Of a DNA stretch of 64,000 nucleotides, positions 17,501-26,027 are shown in pieces. Below the pieces are notes generated by a model. It saw nothing but the letters and a program-made list of their open reading frames with translations, made no database searches and was not told where the DNA came from. Position 1 is the first letter of the stretch. Each line of letters opens with the position of its first letter. The position numbers and the translations under genes are program-made. The stretch comes from Curvivirga sp965219885 (lineage in GTDB: Bacteria > Pseudomonadota > Alphaproteobacteria > UBA8366 > Aestuariispiraceae): NCBI RefSeq assembly GCF_965219885.1, contig NZ_CBDCOT010000009.1, forward strand, positions 2,294,001-2,358,000, written 5' to 3'.

Positions 17501-18454
17501 TCAGGTATTTTGAGGCCAAAGCCATGCGGCACCTCTGATACCACTAGAGTCGCCATGATGGGGTGGTAAAAGTTGAGTTTCAACAAAATCGCTAAACACA
17601 TATTGTCCCCATTGTTCTGGTATAGTTCTATATAATCGATTTATTTTTGAAAGGCCACCACCTAATACAATAACCTGTGGGTCATAGACGTTAATGATGC
17701 TTCCAAGGGCGCGGGCAAGGCGTGTCTCGTAAAGGGTAATAATTTTTAACGCTGGTACATCGCCTTGATCTGCTAAATCAGCTATTTCTGTGGCTTGGGC
17801 AGTTTTTCCTGTAAGATTTTTATATTGTTGTGTAACAGCTGGTCCCGAAAGATAGGTCTCGATACATCCGCTTCTTCCACAATAGCAGTCAGGGGCGGGA
17901 AGGGAATCTATTTCGCGTTCTGGCAAAGGATTGTGCCCCCATTCACCAGCAATCCCATTGGCGCCATGTATGGCTTGTCCATTCAACACTAATCCGCCCC
18001 CAACACCTGTACCAAGTATGACACCGAAAACAGATTGAATATCCTCGTATGGTCCCTCTATTTCATCCACCCTTTCGGTCAAAGCCATCATCTCTGAAAG
18101 TGCAAAGCAATTTGCGTCATTCGCTAGTCTAACCGGTTTTCCAATGGCATTAGCTAAATCTTTGTCTAATGCTTTTCCGATCAACCAAGTCGAATTAGCG
18201 CCCTTTATAAGGCCAGTCTTTTGAGAGATACATCCCGGAATACCTATACCAATTGTATAGTTTTTTCCAAACTTTTGCTCTATCTCAATGACCAGATCAC
18301 GAATGCTTCTTATATTGGCGTCGTAATCGTGTTGGGGCGTGAGGACGCGTTTTCTATAGATTTCGATTCCACTGAAATCAAAGGCTGCGATCTCGGTTTT
18401 TGTGCCGCCAAGGTCAATTCCAAGGCGAAATGAAATGTCGTGAATTTTTGTCAT
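17501..18454 (-). CDS. ROK-family sugar kinase (fructokinase/N-acetylglucosamine kinase-like)
   Basis: A 317-residue cytoplasmic sugar kinase. The ATP phosphate loop is LGIDLGGTKTE near the N terminus, the catalytic aspartate is in LANDANCFAL, and the second phosphate region is GVILGTGVGGGLVLNG. The ROK zinc site is present: the histidine of GHNPLP and CYCGRSGCIETY. NPLP and the spacing resemble fructokinase and N-acetylglucosamine kinase; the actual sugar is uncertain. The upstream start at 18490 would add 12 residues; I prefer ATG 18454 by homology, although both lack a strong ribosome site. It is divergent from divK. Confidence 0.88.
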   Translation of the reverse strand: MTKIHDISFRLGIDLGGTKTEIAAFDFSGIEIYRKRVLTPQHDYDANIRSIRDLVIEIEQKFGKNYTIGIGIPGCISQKTGLIKGANSTWLIGKALDKDLANAIGKPVRLANDANCFALSEMMALTERVDEIEGPYEDIQSVFGVILGTGVGGGLVLNGQAIHGANGIAGEWGHNPLPEREIDSLPAPDCYCGRSGCIETYLSGPAVTQQYKNLTGKTAQATEIADLADQGDVPALKIITLYETRLARALGSIINVYDPQVIVLGGGLSKINRLYRTIPEQWGQYVFSDFVETQLLPPHHGDSSGIRGAAWLWPQNT

Positions 18455-18492
18455 ATGGTAACAATATTTTTTGATTGGATTTTTATACAAGT

Positions 18493-18507
18493 TTAAACAA
18501 AATTTAA
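18493..18507. promoter_or_regulatory. Exact CtrA-type box (TTAA-N7-TTAA) in the divK upstream region
   Basis: TTAA (18493-18496), seven bases, TTAA (18504-18507) matches the full CtrA consensus. It lies 169 bases before the divK start and 39 bases before the divergent ROK start. CtrA control of divK is known in Caulobacter. In an AT-rich gap a chance match is possible. Confidence 0.4.
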
Positions 18508-18675
18508 TGAATTTATAGTTTTAACCATAAATAGTTATACAAAAAAGGAATATTTCTATTGCCATATCTGTCTTAGCGAGGTAGCAATTATATATGGTAA
18601 AGCTTCTAAAAGAAGAAGTAAGAAATCCAGATGAGTATTTCTCGTCAATCACGAAAGAATTCGGAGAGGGAAATC

Positions 18676-19041
18676 ATGAGCAAAACAGTCATGATCGTTG
18701 AGGATAACGAGCTGAACATGAAACTTTTTCATGATCTGCTAGAAGCACGCGGATACGATATCCTTGAAACTCGTGATGGCATGGAAGCCTTAAAGATGGC
18801 TCGTGAGAAGAAACCTGATCTTATCTTAATGGATATTCAGCTTCCGGAAGTTTCTGGTTTAGAAGTGACAAAATGGCTTAAGGAAGATGATGATCTTCGT
18901 GAAATTCCAGTGATTGCTGTAACAGCTTTTGCTATGAAGGGGGATGAGGAAAAGATTCGTGAAGGAGGTTGCGAAGCCTATATCGCAAAACCGATTTCTG
19001 TGAGTCATTTCCTTGAAACTGTTGAAAAATTCTTACAATAA
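18676..19041 (+). CDS. divK: Single-domain response regulator DivK
   Basis: DivK is a 121-residue receiver-only regulator of the alphaproteobacterial cell-cycle phosphorelay (partners DivJ, PleC, DivL in Caulobacter). The sequence has the acidic pair ED (9-10), phospho-acceptor Asp53 in LILMDIQLPE, the Thr in AVTAFAMKGD and Lys in YIAKPIS. SGLEVTKWLKEDDDLREIPVIAVTAFAM is close to known DivK. I use ATG 18676 with GGAGAGGG upstream; an earlier in-frame ATG (18631) adds residues outside the domain. pleD follows after 46 bases, the usual divK-pleD arrangement. Confidence 0.95.
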   Translation: MSKTVMIVEDNELNMKLFHDLLEARGYDILETRDGMEALKMAREKKPDLILMDIQLPEVSGLEVTKWLKEDDDLREIPVIAVTAFAMKGDEEKIREGGCEAYIAKPISVSHFLETVEKFLQ

Positions 19042-19087
19042 GCTTTCTTTTAACGAACAGGTAGGGGCGAGTTAAACGGGGTATGGC

Positions 19088-20527
19088 ATGACTGCACGTG
19101 TGTTAGTCGTAGATGATTTAAGGCCGAACGTTAAGCTGCTCGAAGCTAAACTGACCAGCGAATATTTTGATGTGATTACTGCTTCTGATGGGCCTTCTGC
19201 CTTGGAGGCTGTGGAAACGCATGATCCGGATATCGTTTTGCTGGATGTTATGATGCCGGGTATGGACGGGTTTGAGGTTTGCGAAATTCTTAAAAACGAT
19301 CCTGATACGATGCATATTCCAGTGGTAATGGTAACAGCACTTTCTGATAGTGCAGATCGTGTACGTGGTCTTGAATGTGGCGCAGATGATTTCCTGACAA
19401 AACCGGTAAATGATAAAGCATTATTTGCGCGTGTACGATCTTTGGTGCGCTTGAAGATGCTGAATGATGAATGGCGACTGCGTGAAGAAACATCGGATCA
19501 ACTAGGCGTTTTACGTGATCGCAAACTGGTAAATACTGTTGATGTGAAAAATGCCTCCGTTCTTGTGATTGACGATAGTCAGGTGGAACGTGTGAAGGTT
19601 GTTGAGACGCTTTCTAAAGATGATGACAATGTTGTCTCTGCAGGGACCTTAGCAGAAGCAGAAGAAGCGATTAAAGATCAAGTTTTTGAACTGGTTATTA
19701 TTAACTTACATATGCGTAATGAAGATTCTCTTCGCTTTGCTAGCCATCTTCGTGCACGCGAAGATACAAGAAATATTCCGATCCTGATGATCGCGGAAGA
19801 AGATGATACAGAACGGCTTGCTAAAGGGCTTGATCTTGGGATTAATGATTACGTCGTTAAACCTGTTGATAGAAATGAACTATTAGCACGTTCTAGAACG
19901 CAGATACGTCGTCAACGCTATCAGGAACGCTTACGTGACAATTATGAACGCTCGTTAGCAATGGCGCTTACGGATGCGCTGACGGGTTTATATAATCGAC
20001 GCTATGTTACAGCCCATTTAGGGGGCATGGTTGAGAAACATCTCGCCACAGATAAACCTATGACCTTGGCCGTTTTCGATATTGATTTCTTCAAAGGGGT
20101 GAATGATACCTTTGGGCATCAGGCAGGGGATGAAGTTCTTGTTGAATTATCCAATCGTATCGTGAATGGTTTACGTAATGTAGATATGGTGGCTCGTATG
20201 GGCGGTGAAGAATTTGTCGTTGTTATGCCAGAAACAGAATTTGATATTGGTTCAGCTGTTGCAGATCGTTTACGTAACTCAATTTGTGAACATCTCTTTA
20301 AGATCGCTGAGCGAGAAAAAGGTATTCGTGTTAGTATTTCAATGGGGTTAACACAGCTTGAAAAAGATGGTGATGAGCCTGATAAATTGTTTAAGCGCGC
20401 AGATGCGGCATTATATTTTGCTAAGGCGCAGGGACGAAATTCAGTAGTTGCCGCTGTGCCAACAGGCTTTGATATGGTGGGTAAAGGGGATCCGGCTATT
20501 CGCTATGAGAATGCTGATCAGGATTAG
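19088..20527 (+). CDS. pleD: Response regulator / diguanylate cyclase PleD
   Basis: A 479-residue REC-REC-GGDEF protein that makes cyclic di-GMP when phosphorylated. REC1 has phospho-acceptor Asp53 (DIVLLDVMMPGMDGFEV). REC2 (about 155-280) lacks it: the position holds Asn206 in VIINLHMRNED, consistent with a dimer-adaptor role. The cyclase domain has LTDALTGLYNRRY, active site GGEEF (372-376) and the inhibitory RNVD site (363-366). In Caulobacter PleD drives the swarmer-to-stalked transition. It follows divK and ends at a strong terminator. Confidence 0.96.
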   Translation: MTARVLVVDDLRPNVKLLEAKLTSEYFDVITASDGPSALEAVETHDPDIVLLDVMMPGMDGFEVCEILKNDPDTMHIPVVMVTALSDSADRVRGLECGADDFLTKPVNDKALFARVRSLVRLKMLNDEWRLREETSDQLGVLRDRKLVNTVDVKNASVLVIDDSQVERVKVVETLSKDDDNVVSAGTLAEAEEAIKDQVFELVIINLHMRNEDSLRFASHLRAREDTRNIPILMIAEEDDTERLAKGLDLGINDYVVKPVDRNELLARSRTQIRRQRYQERLRDNYERSLAMALTDALTGLYNRRYVTAHLGGMVEKHLATDKPMTLAVFDIDFFKGVNDTFGHQAGDEVLVELSNRIVNGLRNVDMVARMGGEEFVVVMPETEFDIGSAVADRLRNSICEHLFKIAEREKGIRVSISMGLTQLEKDGDEPDKLFKRADAALYFAKAQGRNSVVAAVPTGFDMVGKGDPAIRYENADQD

Positions 20528-20553
20528 CTCCAGCTACAAGATTTTGCTAAATA

Positions 20554-20577
20554 AAAAGGCCCTTATTAGGGCCTTTT
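20554..20577. terminator. Intrinsic terminator after pleD (bidirectional form)
   Basis: AAAAGGCCC and GGGCCTTTT form a 9-base-pair stem around a 6-base loop (20554-20577). A-rich on one side and T-rich on the other, it can also serve the convergent DUF465 gene. Confidence 0.85.
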
Positions 20578-20597
20578 CTGCATTTCAAGGATAGAGA

Positions 20598-20834
20598 TTA
20601 GCCATTTAGGAGGGTGTTAATCTCATCCTTTAAGGCTAGACGTTTGTGACGTAAATCCTTCTCAACGCTTTCATCCGCAGCTTCAACACGTGTTTCCAAG
20701 CGGTGAATTTCTCTGTTTATGTCGTGATACTCATCAGCAAGTTTTGCGAAATGTGCATTAGATGTCTTTAGATCGTGGATTTTTTCTACATATTCTGGAA
20801 ATTCATCTGCGAGTTCATGAGGTACATGAGACAT
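20598..20834 (-). CDS. DUF465 / YdcH-family small helical protein
   Basis: From the ATG at 20834 this is a 78-residue acidic, all-helical protein. It shows the YdcH pattern: an HELADEFPEY start, IHDLKTSNAHFAKLADEYHDINREIHRLE, then DLRHKRLALKDEINTLL at the end. The two helices are predicted to form a coiled-coil hairpin. No function is established. Upstream in-frame codons to 20948 show no homology and I exclude them. It sits between convergent pleD and co-oriented rpmG, as is common in alphaproteobacteria. Confidence 0.85.
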   Translation of the reverse strand: MSHVPHELADEFPEYVEKIHDLKTSNAHFAKLADEYHDINREIHRLETRVEAADESVEKDLRHKRLALKDEINTLLNG

Positions 20835-20949
20835 GTTTATAACCCTATAAAATTTGTTGTTGATTGAATGATAGTATCCAGTCTCTGATGACGAAACATT
20901 GACTTTGATCAAATTGTAGAAGGGAGGTAGCTTTATTTTATAAGGCAAT

Positions 20950-20979
20950 AAAAAAGGCCACCCGAAGGTAGCCTCTTTT
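20950..20979 (-). terminator. Intrinsic terminator after rpmG
   Basis: On the minus strand AGGCTACC pairs with GGTGGCCT (one wobble) around TTCG, followed by six T residues. It lies directly downstream of the rpmG stop. Confidence 0.8.
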
Positions 20980-20998
20980 AAAATCTATTTAGAAGTAA

Positions 20999-21166
20999 TT
21001 ACTTCATTTTAGATTCACGGAAGATAACGTGTTTACGAACGCGTGGGTCGTATTTACGCATTTCCAATTTTTCTGTGATGTTGCGAGGATTTTTCTTTGT
21101 TACGTAGAAAAAGCCTGTATCCGCTGTGCTCACCAACTTAACTTGCAATGTAGCAGGTTTTGCCAT
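20999..21166 (-). CDS. rpmG: 50S ribosomal protein L33
   Basis: A 55-residue basic ribosomal protein of the large subunit. It begins MAKPATLQVKLVSTADTGFF and has YVTKKNPRN, KLEMRKYDPRVRKHV and FRESKMK, the standard bacterial L33. It lacks the CxxC zinc pairs, so it is the zinc-independent form. The ATG at 21166 gives the family start; the upstream in-frame extension to 21199 contains unrelated residues. It is probably transcribed alone, with its own terminator. Confidence 0.97.
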   Translation of the reverse strand: MAKPATLQVKLVSTADTGFFYVTKKNPRNITEKLEMRKYDPRVRKHVIFRESKMK

Positions 21167-21305
21167 GATCGTAGTCCCGCAAAAAATGCACCGGAACAAA
21201 AATGTACCAGATGCTGTTAAAATAAATCTGCCGCGAAAATACTGATTACTACGCTGAAGTCAAGCCTAGTTTGGAAGATATATGATAGAATCTCAAAAAA
21301 AGAGC

Positions 21306-21986
21306 TTATAACTCAGGTTCTCTATCAATAATGACACTATAATCATCATAGCTATATGTAAGTAACGGTGGAAGATCTGGCAGCAAACCTGTTTGATAAT
21401 AAGTAAGAGATTCTTTTAAAGCAAATTCCGTGACATCAGCAATAGGGAGTGTTTTCAAGGCATCTTTCACGTTATACCAGTCGATCTCGATTAGCTCCCC
21501 CTCCGGTTTGAAGGGGCGTGGAATTTCTTTGACGATATGTACAAAGAAACGGGCGTTAAAGCGTACGGGGCTCCCTTCCGGTGTAATTGCTTGGGCAACA
21601 CAAGGTAAAGGTAAGTTAAGGACGCCAGAGTTTTGATCTCTGCAGGCTGTTAAATAGGGGTGCTCAACATCTTTATCTACTTTGGCGTTATCAATAGGAA
21701 GATAGCCTGTTTCTTCTATACATTCTCTGCAAGCAGCCAAGCAATGCGCGATATAATCTTGACCTGATAGATCATCACGTATGCCCTGTAAATCGGTAAC
21801 ATCCATTCCTAGAAATCTTGCAGATTCTGTATCTTCAATGTCAACACGGCCGCCTGGAAATACAGCATATCCCGGCATGAAACGTAAGTCATGACGCCTT
21901 TTTCCTAATAAGACTTCTGGGTTTTCTGGCGAGCCTCGCAACAGAATTAAACTTGCAGCAGGTTTAGGTGTAACAGTTTGCTGCAT
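21306..21986 (-). CDS. NUDIX hydrolase (NUDT19/CoA-pyrophosphatase-like form)
   Basis: A 226-residue hydrolase of nucleoside-diphosphate-linked substrates. The start KPAASLILLRG, then EVLLGKRRHDLRFMPGYAVFPGGRV and CRECIEETGY give an interrupted Nudix box: the G-containing part and the REUxEE part (RECIEE) are separated by an insert of about 30 residues. This split box is typical of the NUDT7/NUDT19-like branch, whose members cleave CoA derivatives. Substrate assignment is inference. Its start is 2 bases from the stop of the S41 protease gene upstream, so the two are probably cotranscribed. Confidence 0.82.
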   Translation of the reverse strand: MQQTVTPKPAASLILLRGSPENPEVLLGKRRHDLRFMPGYAVFPGGRVDIEDTESARFLGMDVTDLQGIRDDLSGQDYIAHCLAACRECIEETGYLPIDNAKVDKDVEHPYLTACRDQNSGVLNLPLPCVAQAITPEGSPVRFNARFFVHIVKEIPRPFKPEGELIEIDWYNVKDALKTLPIADVTEFALKESLTYYQTGLLPDLPPLLTYSYDDYSVIIDREPEL

Positions 21987-21988
21987 GT

Positions 21989-23560
21989 TTAACCATTCGG
22001 ACTAATGTAAGAAATTGCCAAAGCATCTTCATAAAGGTCGGGATTGGATAATAATGTTTTTGCTGCTTCGATATCGGGATCCGCTTCACTTAGGGTCGTC
22101 CCTTCCCAAAGGCAAGAATGCCGGAAACCTTTTACATCCCCATCTAGATCAAACTGCATTCGCTTTAAGTTTATAAATTCAAGGCGAGATTTATCTGGAT
22201 GTGCGCGTAATGTCTTTAAGACAGCGGCAATGCCATTTTCTTGTGCAACAGTGCATATATTCGGTAAAACGCCGTAACCTTGAAGATGGTAATTGTTTGG
22301 TGCGAGATATCGTGCCCAAGTAAGTTGTAATTCTCCGTAATTGGATAAAGGAACGACATTTTGTACGGTGCCTTTACCATAACTAATCGCCCCAACAATC
22401 ACAGCTCTTTTCTGATCCTGAAGACCGGCAGCCAGAATTTCGGCCGCGCTTGCAGTTGCGCCATCAATTAAAACGATTAATGGAATATCGCCCAAGACAT
22501 TCCCGGGCTCTGCTTCGAATTTTTGAAAACTCAGTGGGTTTCGCCCGCGTGTTTGGCTCATGATACCATGATCCAATAAAAGATCAGCAGCATCGATCGC
22601 CTCTTGTAAAAGACCGCCGGGATTGCCCCTTAAATCAAGGATTATACCTTTCAATTGATCTCCGGAATAATCCTTGGCTCTTGCGATTGCTTCGGCCATG
22701 CGAACAGCTGTTCGGTTATTGAAGTTGCTGATGCGAATAACTGGATAAAGTAAATTTGCATCGTAGAAAACAGTATTTGGGGAAATTTTACTACGGATAA
22801 GATTGATGGAAAAAGCTTCAGGTCCCATATCTTCATGTAAGACTTCTAATCGTACATGGCGATTAATAGGGCCTCTGATTAATGTATAGACTTCTTCAAT
22901 ACCTAAACTATCCAATGTGACACCATCAACGGCGATAAGGCGATCACCAACTTGTAGGCGAGAACTTGCTGCAGGGCTGTTCTCTTCTATGGTCGCTATA
23001 TGAATTGTACTTGTGCGTTTCTCAAGTGTGATCCCAACGCCGCCAAAGCCATCTCGATTCTGTTGGATTGAAAGGGCTTCTTGTGGAGACGCGTAGCGGG
23101 TGAAACGATCCAGTTTCTGTATCATCGCCGTCATATATATCGTTAACTGATGATCTGGTGATTTGTCTTGTAACAAGACGGATGTTTTTTGTGCTTCACG
23201 AATAATATCATAGCCCGCTTTTGCCCAAGATGCAGGATATTTTAAATCAATCTGATTGAAGTAAACGTCATGAATGTCTTCGTCAGAAGAATAAAGAGTC
23301 AGTTTATTATCTGTAAACGTTGCAGATAAATCAGGGTCTGATGCGATAACCGCACGTATACCATTCAGTGAGAGCTCTTTAAGGTTAATATCCTCCACAT
23401 AATAGTCGTTCAGGCCTTCTAACCCTTCCAACAAGACTTGCTGATCCAGTTCAGTCCATAACGCATCCTCTGAAGGTTTGCTCGCACAGCCTGTAAGATA
23501 TGTAACAGACAAAAAGGCTAGCGCATATGGCCAGTATTTATGAAGGCTTTTAATAAGCAC
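21989..23560 (-). CDS. Lipoprotein S41-family C-terminal processing peptidase with PDZ domain
   Basis: A 523-residue periplasmic protease anchored by lipid. The signal ends in a lipobox LTGC (Cys25). A PDZ domain lies at about 165-245 (GGVGITLEKRTSTIHIATIEENSPAASSRLQVGD). The S41 catalytic region follows: LRGNPGGLLQEAIDAADL, the nucleophile serine in DGATASAAEILAAGLQD and the lysine in SYGKGTVQNVVPL. Family members trim or degrade envelope proteins from the C terminus. It is larger than CtpA at the N side because of a helical prodomain. It lies between rnr and the NUDIX gene, all leftward. Confidence 0.88.
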   Translation of the reverse strand: MLIKSLHKYWPYALAFLSVTYLTGCASKPSEDALWTELDQQVLLEGLEGLNDYYVEDINLKELSLNGIRAVIASDPDLSATFTDNKLTLYSSDEDIHDVYFNQIDLKYPASWAKAGYDIIREAQKTSVLLQDKSPDHQLTIYMTAMIQKLDRFTRYASPQEALSIQQNRDGFGGVGITLEKRTSTIHIATIEENSPAASSRLQVGDRLIAVDGVTLDSLGIEEVYTLIRGPINRHVRLEVLHEDMGPEAFSINLIRSKISPNTVFYDANLLYPVIRISNFNNRTAVRMAEAIARAKDYSGDQLKGIILDLRGNPGGLLQEAIDAADLLLDHGIMSQTRGRNPLSFQKFEAEPGNVLGDIPLIVLIDGATASAAEILAAGLQDQKRAVIVGAISYGKGTVQNVVPLSNYGELQLTWARYLAPNNYHLQGYGVLPNICTVAQENGIAAVLKTLRAHPDKSRLEFINLKRMQFDLDGDVKGFRHSCLWEGTTLSEADPDIEAAKTLLSNPDLYEDALAISYISPNG

Positions 23561-23639
23561 AGGAATTCCTTGAAAGATTCGACGATGATGAATCTTATCC
23601 TAGCTTCGCAGATTGGTCTATTGAGAAATCAAGAAAAGC

Positions 23640-26024
23640 TTAACGTCTTTTGCCACGTGTTTTTTTGCCTTTATTGGCAAAAGGACTTTTCGCTTTCTCG
23701 GAACGTTCACTACGATCTTTTTTCGATGAGGATTTATCCTTACTGCGGCTAAAGCGCTTTTTACCACCACGTCCGCTGGAACCAGATTTGCCGCCAACAC
23801 TTCTTTGTAGTTTCTTATCTACCTTGCCACCATCCACAATCGCAAAGGTCATGCTGCCTGTGATCGCATCTGCTTCACGTAGGGATATTGTGACTGACTC
23901 TCCTAGGCGATAAGTCATACCAGTTTGACGACCGACCAAGGCATGATGCACTTCATCATGAATAAAGTAATCATTCGGTAGAGTTGCGATCGGAATTAAG
24001 CCATCCGCGCCTGTTTCATCCAAGGTAATGAATAGGCCAAAGCGTGTGACACCATTCACACGGCCTTTGAATTCCGCACCTACATGCTCCGAGAGATAAG
24101 CTGTGACATAGCGATCTTTACATTCACGTTCCGCAACTGAAGCACGACGTTCAGTTTGAGAGATATGTTCACCTAAATCTTCAAATTCATCAGCCTGTTC
24201 GGCTTCTAAGCCATCATCACCAAGTTTATAAGCTTTAATCAAGGCGCGGTGAACCAGCAAATCCGCATAGCGTCGAATAGGGGATGTGAAATGACAATAT
24301 CGGCGTAAAGCCAAGCCAAAATGTCCAAGATTTTCAGGCGCGTAAACCGCTTGTGCTTGAGAACGCAAAATGATGTCTGACATCATCTGCGCTTGTTCAG
24401 TACCTTCAACTTTCTTAAGAATGCCTGTAAATTGGCGTGGCGTGATGACACCGCCTTTAGTCATATTATGACCCATGCCTTCAAGACTTTCACGTAAGGC
24501 TTCCATCTTTTCCAAGCTAGGCTCATCATGGACACGATACATGATCGCCCGCGCATTTTTTGCTTCTAATGCTTCGGCGGCAGCCACATTGGCAGTGATC
24601 ATAAACTCTTCGATAAGTTTATGACTGTCCAAGCGGTCGCGTGGTAGAATCTTGGTGACTTCCCCCGCATCATTTACAAAGATACGACGTTCAGGAATTT
24701 CCAACTCTAAAGTACCGCGTGATTGACGTGCCTCATCTAACGCTTGATAGGCTGCATAAAGTGGCTTGATGACCGTTTCCATGATTGGTTCAGTGGTTTC
24801 ATCCAAACGACCTTCAATCGCATCCTGAGCCTGCTCATAAGTTAAACGGGCAGCCGATCGCATTAACCCGCGAATAAATTTATGACGGATTAATTTGCCA
24901 TGGCGATCAATATACATATGAACAGCCATACAAGCGCGATCTTCATGAGGTCGCAACGAACATAAACCGTTACTTAATTGTTCCGGCAACATAGGGACAA
25001 CACGATCAGGGAAGTAAACGGAGTTCCCTCGATCTTGGGCAGATTTATCTAGTGGACCATTTGTTTTGATATAGTTGGAGACATCTGCAATAGCGACAAG
25101 AAGATGCCAGCCTCCAGGGTTATCCGGATTAGTATCTGGTTCTGCAAATACCGCATCATCAAAATCACGTGCGTCATCCCCATCAATTGTTACCAACGGG
25201 ATATCACGTAAATCTGTCCTTTTACCTAATGTCGGCTCCGGCAATGCATCTGCTTCTTTTAGGACTTCATCGCTGAATTCCATTGGAATGCCATGGGCAT
25301 GTATGGAAATCAAACTGAAAGCTTTCGCATCCGTGAAGCTGCCAATAACTTCTGTGATTTTACCTTGTTGGGCCCCATAAACCCGTTGTCCGCCCATTGG
25401 CTGTACCAAGGCAAGTTGACCTGCTTTTGCGCCATTGAGATCATTTTCAGCGATAAAATAATCAAGTTTGCTACGACGGTCAGTTGGATGAAGAATGCAG
25501 CCACCTTTTGTGGCCTCAAGTAACCCTAGCACTTTTTCTTTTGCAGGATGAAGCGTGCGAATTATCTCTGCTTCGTAAGATTTATCGCCAATACGTTTTA
25601 AACGTGCAAGGGCGCGGTCCCCAATTTTAGGAGCAGGGACATTTCGATTGCTATGTGGCTTCATAAAGATGCGCACATTCTCATCTAGATCACCATGCTG
25701 TTTGGTTGAAACAGGCTTAGCAAAAGCATCCCCATCCGGGTCAACTTCATGAACCTCAATGACCAATACATCCGGCAGCGCTCCTTTGGGTGCCATCTTA
25801 CGACGATGCCCTTTATCAATGGAGCCTTCTGAGGCGAGTTCTTTTAAGAGCCCACGTAATTCAGTACGCTGGTCACCACGTAAATGGAAAGCCCGGGCCA
25901 GCTCTCGCTTGCCGACGGGCTTTTCACTATTATTGATGAAATCCAAAATTTCCTGTTTGCTAGGAAGAGGGGCCGGGGCTTTGGATTTAGCCGACCTTTT
26001 TACAATTTTGGGAGGTTTGGCCAA
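23640..26024 (-). CDS. rnr: Ribonuclease R
   Basis: RNase R is a processive 3'-5' exoribonuclease that degrades structured RNA and, in other bacteria, helps tmRNA-mediated quality control. The 794-residue protein has an N-terminal winged-helix and cold-shock part, the RNB catalytic domain with the metal-binding cluster DGDDARDFDDAVF, the AYAPENLGHFGLAL-type segment (VYAPENLGHFGLAL) and SPIRRYADLLVHR, then an S1 domain (FKGRVNGVTRFGLFITLDETGADG). The last 60 residues are a basic lysine, arginine and serine rich tail. The start is 3 bases after the topA stop, so the two are cotranscribed. Confidence 0.96.
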   Translation of the reverse strand: MAKPPKIVKRSAKSKAPAPLPSKQEILDFINNSEKPVGKRELARAFHLRGDQRTELRGLLKELASEGSIDKGHRRKMAPKGALPDVLVIEVHEVDPDGDAFAKPVSTKQHGDLDENVRIFMKPHSNRNVPAPKIGDRALARLKRIGDKSYEAEIIRTLHPAKEKVLGLLEATKGGCILHPTDRRSKLDYFIAENDLNGAKAGQLALVQPMGGQRVYGAQQGKITEVIGSFTDAKAFSLISIHAHGIPMEFSDEVLKEADALPEPTLGKRTDLRDIPLVTIDGDDARDFDDAVFAEPDTNPDNPGGWHLLVAIADVSNYIKTNGPLDKSAQDRGNSVYFPDRVVPMLPEQLSNGLCSLRPHEDRACMAVHMYIDRHGKLIRHKFIRGLMRSAARLTYEQAQDAIEGRLDETTEPIMETVIKPLYAAYQALDEARQSRGTLELEIPERRIFVNDAGEVTKILPRDRLDSHKLIEEFMITANVAAAEALEAKNARAIMYRVHDEPSLEKMEALRESLEGMGHNMTKGGVITPRQFTGILKKVEGTEQAQMMSDIILRSQAQAVYAPENLGHFGLALRRYCHFTSPIRRYADLLVHRALIKAYKLGDDGLEAEQADEFEDLGEHISQTERRASVAERECKDRYVTAYLSEHVGAEFKGRVNGVTRFGLFITLDETGADGLIPIATLPNDYFIHDEVHHALVGRQTGMTYRLGESVTISLREADAITGSMTFAIVDGGKVDKKLQRSVGGKSGSSGRGGKKRFSRSKDKSSSKKDRSERSEKAKSPFANKGKKTRGKRR

Positions 26025-26027
26025 ACT

